Positions 31,495 to 41,749 of a stretch of 64,000 nt of DNA are shown piece by piece. The position numbers were made by a program, and so were the translations under genes. The DNA lies in assembly GCA_032717465.1 (NCBI GenBank), contig CM064632.1, positions 24,244,611 to 24,308,610 on the forward strand. Direction: 5' to 3'. The number at the start of each line of letters is the position of its first letter. Position 1 is the stretch's first letter. The stretch comes from Coenobita brevimanus (taxonomy: Eukaryota > Arthropoda > Malacostraca > Decapoda > Coenobitidae). A model generated the notes under the pieces. The model saw only the letters and a program-made list of their open reading frames with translations. It did no database searches and was not told where the DNA came from.

Positions 31495-33150
31495 GTGTAT
31501 ATATATATATATATATACGGTATATATCCCTCTTTTTCCCTCACTCAACTCGTCACCATGACGTACACACTGGAATCCTAAAGTCCTCCTCAAATCCAGT
31601 CTGGATCCCTCACTGTTCCCCTCCCCTTCCCTCACCAGATCCCTCCTTTCCCCTGATGCCTCTTGTCGTGGGTGTGTCACGAACGAGCCGCCCTGGACCC
31701 CTGGTAAGATTTCTCTGCCCCTCAGGTGTCCTATTGCTTGGCGGTACCCAGTCATGTGGTGGTTCTGAAATATCAGTATCACCTTGTTCAGACAGTTGAT
31801 CCCAAGTTGCCCTCACCTATCATGCATGCCTCTGCTGGGTATGTTCAATTAGATAGCTCTTCACTGAAAACGTTGCCAAGCCCTCCCTCTTCCCAAGAGA
31901 TCCGCCTCTAACGACCTCCAGGTGGAACTGTACAGGACCCCTTGATAACTGGAAGCCAACAGGTCTGGCAAGGGAGCAACTCTCTACCTAAGATGGAGAA
32001 AAGGGAGATAAATAAGGAGGGTGAAGGAGAAGGCGATTCTGTTGCCACCCTCCCTCCCTGTTGTCCAAGGGGGACGACCTGGGGTTCGTCTCCCAGGGAT
32101 GGGGCCGTAGTTCTTTGTGACGAGTCCCCAAAATGAGAAGCCGCACCATTCATCTCCACAGGGAGAAAGGCGGATATAGGGGAAGCTGGGAATGGTCCAT
32201 CAGGGACCAGGGAAGGTAGCTGAGTGATTGCCGCCCTGAGTAAGGGCTGCTGCTCCACGGCTTTGATGCCCGAGGAGATGAACATGAATGTGCATTGCAC
32301 AAGCATGAGAAAAAGCTGCCCCCAATGACGAAGCCCCAGTAAGGGAAGCCGGACCACTCATCTCCGAAGGGAGAGAAGAAGGGCAGGAGAGGCAGAAGAG
32401 GGGGCCTCCAGGGCAGCTGGAGGGGAAGGAGGAGGGCTGCAACGAAAGTCACAAGCACAAGCTACTCCCCAGGTGGGATGAACCCACACGCACTGAACGG
32501 TGTCCTTGCGTCTAAGGAAGAAGTCCTGCTCACAAGCCGACACTTGCACTGACTTCGATCCAAATCAAAGAAGGTAGAACTGCATAAACAGAGGTTCATC
32601 TCTGGCCAAAGAGGGCAGCAAGGAGAGCCAGGATGAGCTGATGGGGGTGAAGGCAGGATCGAAGAGCTGATCCTGTGCACAGTCGGTTAGTGAAAAGTAG
32701 GGGAAGAGATGGAGGACAACATCGGCCTCAAGCACCCTAAGGCCACGATCCCATACACCAGCTCCACAAGGAGGTGAAATAGCTCTGAACTCTAACATTA
32801 CAGAGGTGAGGCAGGGAGTCCAGAATATGCAGATATAAGGAGACAATGAAAAACAGACTAAGGAGAAATACTGCACTCCAGAAAGAGGAAGTTATTGTCA
32901 CAAAACACCCTGTATGCTGCAAGAGCCTGACTAAGAAAAATGACAACAGGATCTCCCAGCCGAAGGGTATGGAACCATGCAGAACATTGGACTCTGGAAC
33001 CGGGTCTTCACAAACGGAAGATGGCTGCACACAAAAACGCAGGACAATTGGCAGGACACTTGCTAGGAGAGCTAATGCAATAAAGTTAACTCCTCTAAGG
33101 GAGAACAGAGAATGACAGGCCTACAGGCAACAGCAGCCAACTGACAGCCT
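31495..33150. other. Unassigned 1.6-kb region of moderate GC
   Basis: A short (AT)n at 31498-31516. Several open stretches of 60-149 codons occur on the minus strand (for example 31908-32357) without any domain I recognise. A word containing CCRCYCATCTCCRNAGGGAGA occurs twice (about 32146 and 32355), suggesting an internal old duplication. Could be an unrecognised repeat or a decayed gene. Confidence 0.3.
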
Positions 33151-33294
33151 TATCTCGGAACGATTACCTCCCTGCCATCCTACTCTGCCATATGTCACGC
33201 ACTGCTGCCAAACCTCTCTCTTTTCTGGATGGCTATGATGTGGCTCCACATTATTATTATTATTATTGTTATTATTATTTATTTTTTTTGTAAT

Positions 33295-33360
33295 TCAGAG
33301 TAAAACTGAAGTTGACCTTGCCATGTGACTTTAACCTTTGGCCTACTGATCTAGAAAAAA
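33295..33360. repeat. Fragment of the AGGTCA-rich dispersed repeat
   Basis: AAAACTGAAGTTGACCTTGCC and TGTGACTTTAACCTTTGGCC match the two longer copies. The sequence from 33151 to 33294 and from 33361 to 33530 shows nothing else. Confidence 0.6.
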
Positions 33361-33535
33361 AAAAGTCTGGTGCATGCGTGAACGAATTACTTGAGTCTAT
33401 AAAGATGAAAAACTGAATCAAGACAGCTTATTCCCCCTCTATTTATCTATCTTTACCACCGCTGCAGATAGAACACAAGCTGAGGGTATACAAGATAACA
33501 TTTTCCACTACTTTAAGTTACACCTCAGAGCAACC

Positions 33536-33538
<3 letters not shown>

Positions 33539-33590
<52 letters not shown>
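33539..33590. repeat. (CA)n microsatellite
   Basis: Pure ACAC run. The segment 33591-34160 is unassigned, with several loose TTTCAAGATATCGT repeats around 33935-34030. Confidence 0.95.
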
Positions 33591-33592
<2 letters not shown>

Positions 33593-34163
33593 GTAACTGA
33601 ATCACAACAGTAATTAACACTTCCAGGCATTTATCCTCTCTCTCACCTGAGTAAATTCAAATTGTGTTAGGTGGAACAGAACACTAGGGTCGTCCTGACT
33701 TTGAGAAGGTTAATGGAGACAGTATCAACACTCTCAGGTATCTCGGTAATTACATAACATTTCAGAAATATACTAGGTCTGTACAGTATATGTAAAACTT
33801 CCCCAGGATTTACTTCTCCTGTGTTGAATAAGATAGCCTGACAGGCAAGAATTAAATAGGAAAAAGGTTTTGGTTGGTACTTGACTTCCAAAATGTACGT
33901 TCCCCCTCTGTCTCCATTGATATCGTTCACCTTAAGAGTTTTCAGGATATCGTGTCTTCAGAGTTCTCAAGATATCGTTCCGTAAGAGTTTTCAAGATAC
34001 TGTATTTTAATATTTTTCAAGAAATCGTGTCCCTTAATGTATTCAGTAGTACAAGACGCCCCTAAGAGGAGTAAAATCGTCTGCCGGTACATGAATAACT
34101 ACTCATGGAAGTCACTACAGTCAACGTGTTAATTTCAGATTTTTAATGCAAGGTTATATCTAC

Positions 34164-34260
34164 CTCCAGACGATTTTGTTCAGCTTAAGGGAAAACTCTT
34201 GTAGTGACTTGGTTAATGAAAGCTACAGCAAGCCCTTCCACTTCGTATAGTGTTGACCTT
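34164..34260. repeat. MITE family A, left arm and core
   Basis: CTCCAGACGATTTTGTTCAG followed by CTTAAGGG, then TTGGTTAATGAAAGCTACAG. The right arm is lost. Confidence 0.65.
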
Positions 34261-34349
34261 CCATGGAACTGCATTCATTAGCTCCTCTTTCCATCCCATT
34301 TTTCAACGTACATTCCAAATATGCTCCAAATTTACAAGACATTTTGTTC

Positions 34350-34445
34350 ACACACACACACACAAATACCGCCACACCTGCCCACCACCACTACCACCAA
34401 TACCACCACCACCCACCACCACCACCACCAACAACAACAACAACC
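34350..34445. repeat. (CA)n and ACC/AAC simple repeats
   Basis: Short CACACA run, then CCACCACCA and AACAACAAC runs. Confidence 0.85.
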
Positions 34446-34628
34446 TTTACACTGTATTTCGCGGGCCACGTCAGCTCAAATTCCACTAAGCTGAGTCTAA
34501 ACCCAATATATGATGAACGGGATATTTATAATGATCATAAATGGCCATACTGACTTAATTATGCAAATGGACCCCATTAATGTGAGCTTCTTAACTCCTG
34601 TGACTAAATTTCTTCTTAGTCTTGTTTT

Positions 34629-34743
34629 CTGGAGACGATATTATTCGTGCTATGGCAAATTTTCAGTAGGGATGGGGTTAATTAAAGCTGTCTAGCTCTT
34701 CGTGCTCGAAAAGTTGTCTTAAACTGAATAAAACCGTCTGGAG
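34629..34743. repeat. MITE family A, best two-armed copy
   Basis: Left end CTGGAGACGATATTATTCG and right end AACTGAATAAAACCGTCTGG are inverted versions of each other over more than 20 bp with mismatches. They surround the core GGGGTTAATTAAAGCTGTC. Total about 115 bp, no coding capacity: a MITE or foldback unit. Further decayed pieces follow at about 34845-34935 (CCTAAGCTGAATAAAATCGT) and 34998-35060 (AAGGGGTTAATGAAGGCTAT). Confidence 0.72.
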
Positions 34744-35339
34744 GGGGTAACGATTAAAATAAATTAAGTTAACGTGGTGATGTCGCGACCCCTTCAATCA
34801 AATGATGCAGAGTTGACTTTTATTTTTGCTACTACAACAAGGAGACTTTTGGAAACGGAGAGGGTAGACGCAGCCTTCACATATCTCCTTTAATACGTGT
34901 AACCAATCCTAAGCTGAATAAAATCGTGTGTGGATAAAGAATAAAGTAATAATCTTGTCACCATCAATCGTGCTACTACCAAACTATATTATTTTGCAAA
35001 GGGGTTAATGAAGGCTATGGCTATCCATTACGGTACTGGCTTTGTGAATGCGTTAATAAAGACTTATGTTTATTTAACCCCTCCAGCTCAAAGGGACTCT
35101 CAAAAAAGAAAAAAATTATCTGAATTTTAATATCAAGAATGGAATGAAAACAGTCGCTGTACTGGCGATGTTAATTGTTATAAATGGTGTTAATGACTTT
35201 ATTATGTAAATGAACCAACGAAATTGAGCTTCATGACTACGTCAAGAACGAGGACGTAGTTTTAACCATATTTTTGTAATTTCTAAGCGACTTTATTCAC
35301 CTTACTGGAGATACATTGTTCTTGTTATCTCTAAACAAT

Positions 35340-35690
35340 AATATTCACCACTACAACTACCACTCCTACCTTCTCCACCACCATAACTACCATCACTACC
35401 TTTACCACCGCCACAATTACATCACTACCTTCCCCACCACTACCACAACTACCATCACTACTTTCACCACCACCACCACCACCATTAGCAGCACCACCAC
35501 AACTGCTATCACTACCTTCACCATCACCATCACTAGCACAAACACCACCACTACCTTTATCACCACCAGCCCCAAAACTACCAATACTACCTCCACCACT
35601 ACCTTCACCACCACTATTACCAACACAAGTACCACCACTACCTTCACTATCACCATCACCACCACAATCACCACCACCACAGCCTTTTAC
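35340..35690. repeat. ACC/TAC trinucleotide-type array
   Basis: Variants of CACCACTACCTTCACCACCA over 350 bp, giving poly-Thr and poly-Val reading frames that are not genes. Confidence 0.9.
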
Positions 35691-35763
35691 GAGTTCTCAA
35701 AATCTAATATCAAAAAATATAACTCTAAGAATGCAATTAGCTGGAAGTTTTGTCCAAAGTTAT

Positions 35764-35766
<3 letters not shown>

Positions 35767-35822
<56 letters not shown>
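35767..35822. repeat. (GA)n microsatellite
   Basis: Pure AG run of about 56 bp. A (TTCG)n run lies at 35935-35953. Confidence 0.97.
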
Positions 35823-35825
<3 letters not shown>

Positions 35826-36099
35826 CATCTTAGACTAACTGGCACTGCGACGGGAAAATAAGAATTATTGCCACATGAACAATGAGGAAGGGGAGGAAAG
35901 GCAAGCTTTATAATTGGTTAGTTCAGGAGGACTTTTCGTTCGTTCGTTCGTTTAGCAAGGTTACAACATCCTTACAGGCGATGATCCTGATGACCTAATG
36001 ACGGCTCCCCACGCTGTTCGATCTCTAGCAGCATCTCTACCCAGTCTCTTAGTCCTTAAATCAAACTCTTAAATATCATCCCCCGGATATGGTAGCTTA

Positions 36100-36270
36100 T
36101 TGGGTTAGGTTAGGTTAAGCTGATATAGTTTATGTTTGATTATGTTAGATTAGGCTGGGGATATATTAGATTTACTGCTATGTTTGATGAGGTTAGATGA
36201 ATATGCTAGTTCAGATTATGCTATGTTAGGCTGGGTTAAATTTGGATAGGTTGGGCGAGGTTAGATTGGT
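36100..36270. repeat. Degenerate TTAGG-like tract
   Basis: GGGTTAGGTTAGGTTAAGC followed by many GTTAGATTAGGCTGGG-type variants: the opposite strand orientation of the 30360-30830 tract. Confidence 0.55.
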
Positions 36271-36334
36271 CTCTTAGGTGATTTTTTTCGAAAGATGCCA
36301 TGGATGTGTGATTTATGTGAACTTGTCCTGTTCA

Positions 36335-36335
<1 letters not shown>

Positions 36336-36415
<80 letters not shown>

Positions 36416-36536
36416 AGGACACTGAATAAGTCATCATTACATTTAAACTATTATTACCCCCCCCACCCTTCTCCACATATACTTCACCATTTTCCACCCA
36501 TATCTTTGCCCCCACGCCCTTTTCTTTACCTCCGCC

Positions 36537-36618
<82 letters not shown>
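36336..36618. repeat. (GT)n, (CT)n and (AC)n microsatellites
   Basis: (GT)n at about 36337-36412, (CT)n at 36541-36580 and (AC)n at 36581-36619. The GT and AC runs are inverted relative to each other. Confidence 0.95.
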
Positions 36619-36621
<3 letters not shown>

Positions 36622-36784
36622 AAGATCGATATGTTGACGCCACCCATCACAGGAGGCGACGTCAGGAAATAAACAGGTAGGCAGATTTTTTTTATTCTTT
36701 TTCTTTCTTTTTTCCTACACTTCTTTTGTTAGTGAGTAAGGAAATAAATGCCAGAAATTAATGGAGTGGAAGAAAGGATATGGA

Positions 36785-36788
<4 letters not shown>

Positions 36789-36836
<48 letters not shown>
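36789..36836. repeat. (GA)n microsatellite
   Basis: Pure GA run. Nearby 36903-37010 holds a weak family A end (AAGACGATTTTATTTAAATC). Confidence 0.95.
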
Positions 36837-36838
<2 letters not shown>

Positions 36839-37352
36839 GGGGAGCTTATCACTTTAACTCCAACCAACAGATAATTCGTTTCATCGCAGGAGGCCATATA
36901 TAATTTTCTGCTACAAGACGATTTTATTTAAATCAGAAAAAATTCCCCACGTAGTAAACAGATTTATGTCGACTGCATCTAACTCCTACAGATAAAAAAA
37001 TAAATCCTTTCTATGCTTAATAAAATTCCTTAAAAAACAAATAAATCCCTTCCATGATTAATAATAATCCTTAAAAACAGCAGGAATGTACCTAGAAATG
37101 CGTCATCAGAGTGAAGGGGTTGATTCAGGTTTGGAGAATCATGCTGAACTGCTGGGATTTTTTTTTTTTTTAGTTTTCGCTAAATAAGGTCTCAACAAAG
37201 CTCAGTAAAGTCGCTAGAAATTAAAAAGAAAAAAAAGGGAGGGGATAAAGTAGTTAAATTCTTGGTGTGGAAGGGGTTAATATTCACGAAAGAAAGAATA
37301 CGCAAAATATTCACTTTACTCTGGTCACGCCTCCTTTATTCTAATCCTGCTT

Positions 37353-37440
37353 AGAGACGAGTTTGTTCAGCTTAGGGGAGACTTGCCGAACTGGACGGGT
37401 TAGATACAGCCGTCGTTAACCCCTTCAGTCTGAGAGTACG
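37353..37440. repeat. MITE family A copy
   Basis: AGAGACGAGTTTGTTCAGCT then TAGGGGAGACTTGCCGAACTG and GTTAACCCCTTCAGTCTGAG. The right arm is missing. Confidence 0.6.
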
Positions 37441-37489
37441 TAGGCTGAGTACAGTGGTATGGATGGAGTAAGAATACAGAGGAATCAAG

Positions 37490-38395
37490 AAATAAAGAAT
37501 TAAGAGGAGTAAAGATGAATAAACAGGAAAACTGAATACAGAAAAAGCAGTAATAAAGAAGAATAAAGAGGAATAGAGAGGAATACAGAAGAATAATGAC
37601 GAATAAAGAAGAATAAAGAACAAAAAGGTATTAAGAATAATGAGGAATAAAAAATAAAGAGGCATAAAGAAGAATAAATAAAGATAAAGAGGTATAAAGA
37701 AGAATACGGAGGAATACAGATGAATGAAAAATGAAGAGGAATAAAAAGGAATAAAGAGAAATACAGAAGAATAAAGAGGAGTATACAGAATAAAGAGTAA
37801 TACAGAAGAATAAAGAATAGAGAGAAATGCAGAAGAACAAAAAGAAGTAGAGAAGAAAATAGGTAATAAAGAGAAATACTGAATAATAAAGCGGAACAGA
37901 GAAGAATAAAGTAGAATACAGAAGAATAAAGAGGAATAAAGATGAATAAAAGAAGCATAAAGAAGAATATAGGAATAAAGAAGAATACACAGGAATACAG
38001 AATAAAAAGGAATAAAGAGGAATCAAGAATACTGAGGAATACGGAAGAATAAAGAACAAGAAAATATAAAGAACAAAGAAGAATAAAGGAATAAAGAATA
38101 ACGGGGAATAAAGAATTAACAGGAATAAAGAATAAAAAAATTCAGAATAAAGAGGAATAAAGAAAAATAAAGGCTAAAGTGTAATAAAGAAGGATGAAGA
38201 ACAGAAGATTACCGAAAAGAGGAATAACGAATAAAAGGGAATAAAGAAAAAAACAGGAAAGAGGAATAAGAGGAATAAAGAATAACAGTGGAATAAAAGA
38301 ATAATAAAATGGAATAAAGAAAATAAAGGGGAATGAAGGGGAAAAAATAAGAATAAAAAGATATAACAATTAAAGAAGAATAAAGATACATCCAA
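37490..38395. repeat. AATAAAGAGG-type minisatellite, ~0.9 kb
   Basis: Purine-rich array of GAATAAAGAGGAATAAAGAA variants with a unit of about 10-11 bp and many indels. The minus-strand poly-(Phe/Leu/Ser/Tyr) frames are by-products. Confidence 0.92.
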
Positions 38396-38486
38396 GTGAA
38401 GAAGGTATGCATAGAAAAAAATCAGCACTGTAATATTTATGAGAAGCAGTGGCAATCACGGGGAAAATATTTCTCACTACAGTCGC

Positions 38487-38726
38487 GGCACACGACTCTG
38501 AGGTTGTCATTATCGTACCCTGGCAACCTACCTATCAACAGTGCATCCGATTTCGTAGCATATCATACACGAATCATATTATTATACACGAATATATTTT
38601 ACACGAATGTTATTATAACGAACATATACACGAGTCACGGGCGTATCATATACTCGTACACGACATCAGAAGCACGTTGACGGGCAGGTTGCCAGGTTAC
38701 GATAGTGACACCTCAGAGTCGTGCGC
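38487..38726. repeat. Inverted-repeat element (MITE or foldback), 240 bp
   Basis: The left arm 38487-38530 (GGCACACGACTCTGAGGT...CCTGGCAACC) and right arm 38685-38726 (GGTTGCCAGG...ACCTCAGAGTCGTGCGCC) are inverted repeats of about 42 bp with only a few mismatches. The AT-rich centre has recurring TACACGAAT words. It would form a strong hairpin. Confidence 0.8.
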
Positions 38727-38779
38727 CACTGCTATTGGAAAAGAGCCTCTGACAAAAATATTTAACCAGGAAAAATTCT

Positions 38780-39560
38780 AGCCCCATAATACTGGTGCTG
38801 GAAAATATCTACGACATTAATATTATCCATGACTTTCATCATATCCGTAAAGAATATATCACTAAAATAATCACAAATATTCACAGGGCAAAGAGTCTGT
38901 CTGAAAATTTTTACGTACCGGTAAGTTCAAAAAACCTATCAACATCATATTTATGAAAGATTTGTTTATCATCATGATATTTGCGAAGAAAAATATCTAT
39001 TGCCACATTATTCACGATGAGAGATGGCTGTAACTAAAATAATCACCAAGAATCATCATAATATTCGCTAAGGAAAACAACCACAACAATAATATTCACC
39101 ATGGAAAATATCTGTCATAATATTCACCATGGAGAATATCTCTCATCCTAATATTCACTATGGAAAATATCTATCATCATAATAGTAGCCTAGGAAAGTA
39201 TCTATCACCATAATATTCAGTAATTAAAACGTTTATCGCAATATTCACCGGGAAAAATAACCATCATCACATTACTGGTAAAGGAAAATATATATCAAAA
39301 TAATATTCATCAAGGAAAACATCTACTGTATCAAAATATTCACCCAGAAAAATATGCATCACTATAATACCCAGCAGTGAAGTTTCTTATTCTACTGATA
39401 ATCCATCCATCATCCAATCCTATGTTGCCCCATGAGGAGCGTAGGAGCCCCGGGCTAGGCAAGTTGGTCCTGGCATTTAAGATGAGAGGAAAATATCTAT
39501 CACAATCATTCCTACGAAAATATCAATCAATAACATTCACCAAGAAAAAAATATCTATCA
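38780..39560. repeat. ~33-bp degenerate minisatellite
   Basis: Units around ATAATATTCACCATGGAAAATATCTATCATC repeat with drift. The best conserved stretch is 39095-39240. Confidence 0.8.
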
Positions 39561-39822
39561 CCCCCGTCTGGAGGGAAGAAAAAGTTTAACGCCAGGATAT
39601 CACAAAGGAATAAACCTATCAACATATTACTAAATGAAATCTCCCGGAAAGATAATAGAGAAAATTATAATTCTTGTGGTAATATTCATAAAGGATAGTA
39701 GCCAAATTTTGCGATAACCAGGTCTAAATAGCGGTTAGTTATGGTTAGAAGTAATTATCTTTGTAGTATTTATTATTATTCACTTTACTGTAGCTTAGTT
39801 ATGAAGTGTGTGACATAGTTCA

Positions 39823-40019
39823 TTCACTTTAACCTGGCCCGGGTTTTCGTCCCTCTGCAGCTTACTTCCCATAGCTCAATGACAGAATAAGACGACATTA
39901 AGGCTCTTCATCCTTTCCACTGAGCTTCTTCGTGACTAGCACCATATTCTAATGTTAATGTTCCACTACAGCTCTGCAATCAGGATAGAGATGGCAATTT
40001 TAGACCAGATTAAAGCGAA
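39823..40019 (+). repeat. MITE family B, full copy
   Basis: About 197 bp, from TTCACTTTAACCTGGCCC to GACCAGATTAAAGCGAA, inverted at the ends. The interior has TAGCTCAATGACAGAATAAG and CTTCTTCGTGACTAGCACC, matching copies at 19157/23252, 47122 and 60014. Confidence 0.82.
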
Positions 40020-40650
40020 GAGATTACGGTCGATGTTGTATGAGGGAAGACAAAAAACAAAAAAGAAACACTAGCAATTACAGACATAGCTATGAAAAAA
40101 AAAAAAAAAAGGCTTATGACTACGGCTCTTGGTCTTCGTATCAATCATCATCATCATCATCATCACCTTCGTTTTCATTATCTTGCTTTCTTCTTCAAAC
40201 GAATTACGCACCGACGAGGACAGTAACAACGATCCACAATACTGGTCGAAAATTTCTGACATTTTTTAATATTATTTCGAGAAACTTACTGGGCTCCAAG
40301 GATAACATTAGCGAGTTTCTAAAGGTACCGCTCACTATCTCGAAATTCATCGTACTGGAGTGAAGCGGTATGTATGTTTACAATAGTACATTTTAGTCCG
40401 TATTCTAGGTCGTACAAGAAACTCGCAAGACCCCTCCCTTAACGATTTGTTTCGCATATTACATCTTTACATTCTTTTTTTTTTTAAGTATATCCCTTTC
40501 ATATCGATATAGTTTGTAGATCTTAGTATACTAAGGAGTAGAGAATAAATCGCTTAAAACAGGTGTTAGGAATCTTCAAAGCCATCTAGAAGCCCAGTGA
40601 CATTCAAAGCAATACTCACCAGGGACGAGAAAGAGAAGAATTAGTACATG
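40020..40650. other. Unassigned, with a short shared repeat
   Basis: Mostly featureless. A (CATCAT)n at about 40145-40165. AGAATAAATCGCTTAAAACAGG then TGTTAGGAATCTTC at about 40541-40580 is shared with 60452-60492 and more weakly with 16297-16325. Confidence 0.45.
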
Positions 40651-40654
40651 CAAT

Positions 40655-41175
40655 GACGTCACTCCTTTCTCTCCCATTTCCTTCTCACTTCCTTTCCTTC
40701 CCTTATCTTTCCACCCTCTATCTCTCCCTACCCTCCCTTCATCCTTCTCTCCCTCCCATGTTCCCTCTTCCCTCACCTCCCTGTCCTTCCTTCCTCTTTC
40801 TCTTCCTACCTCTCTTCCTCTCATGTTTCGCCTTCCATTCACACGCCACCCTTCTTCCCTCACTCCTTCACATTCCTTCCTTCCTCCCTCCCTCCCATGT
40901 TCCCTCCTTCCCTCGTCTGTCTCTCATTTCTCTCTCCTTCCCTACTTCACCTTCCTTCTTCCCTTTTCCACTCCCTGGTTCCTCCCTTCCCTTTTATTTT
41001 TCAATCTCTCAATCATTTTCTCATTACCCTTCCTCCCTCCCTGCTTCCCCCGCCCCCTTCCGATTCATCGCTCTTCCTCCCAACCCTCTCCTTCCTCCTC
41101 CGTTCTCTCTTCGTACCCTTCCCCCCTTCCCTCTATCCCTCCCAATTTCCCCCCCCCCTCTCTCTCTCTCTAACT
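40655..41175. repeat. CTTCC-rich pyrimidine tract
   Basis: About 520 bp of CCTTCCCTTCCTCCCTC-type sequence on the plus strand. It is open in all three frames through composition alone. 41176-41550 is unassigned, with CAGCACCCCCT words repeated at about 41204, 41233, 41411 and 41432. Confidence 0.9.
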
Positions 41176-41554
41176 CAGCGTTTCTCAACCTTTTCCGACC
41201 TCAGCACCCCCAGCAGTAAGGCCGCACAGTCCAGCACCCCCTAACATCTAGTTACTGGGACTACAGTTGCTACACCGCTACAGTTACTACACTTCTACAA
41301 GGACAAAGCAAAGTGAAGTACTCCTTGACAATTTATTTTATACGTTCTCCAAAAATATAATATCAACGATGCCAATACTAACCAAAACCAATATATGTTG
41401 CATTTTCCAGCACCCCCTAAAATTGACTTCAGCACCCCCTGGGGTGCTAGCACCCCAGGTTAAGAAACGCTGCTCTAACTGTCCATTATCGATATGCAAA
41501 TAGGAAAAATCTCATCCTCTATTATTCACCAAAGCCTCCCTCAAAACAAGTAAA

Positions 41555-41660
41555 AAATGTGGGAGGAGGAGGAGGAGGAGAAGAAGGAGAAGGAGGAGGA
41601 GGAGGAAGAGGAGGAGGAACGAGACAGACAGAGAAAGAGAGACAGACAGAGACGAATGAA
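41555..41660. repeat. GGAGGA/GACAGA purine repeats
   Basis: GGAGGAGGAGGAG and AGACAGACAGAGA runs. Confidence 0.85.
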
Positions 41661-41749
41661 TTGCAAGAAGGAGAAAAAAAAGAGTACGTGGAGGAAAAGT
41701 GGAAGATATTTACCAGTGGACAAAATAGGTGGAGTTTGATGGGGGTACC

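Noticed and set aside
31908..32549. 149-, 102- and 63-codon ORFs as a gene
   Set aside because: Overlapping in different frames, no recognisable domain, and no consistent splice structure.
40655..41175. Serine/proline/leucine-rich ORFs of 115-188 codons
   Set aside because: Pure pyrimidine-rich composition; no domain and no splice or promoter signals. The same applies to 31000-31470, 45180-45640 and 49015-49500.
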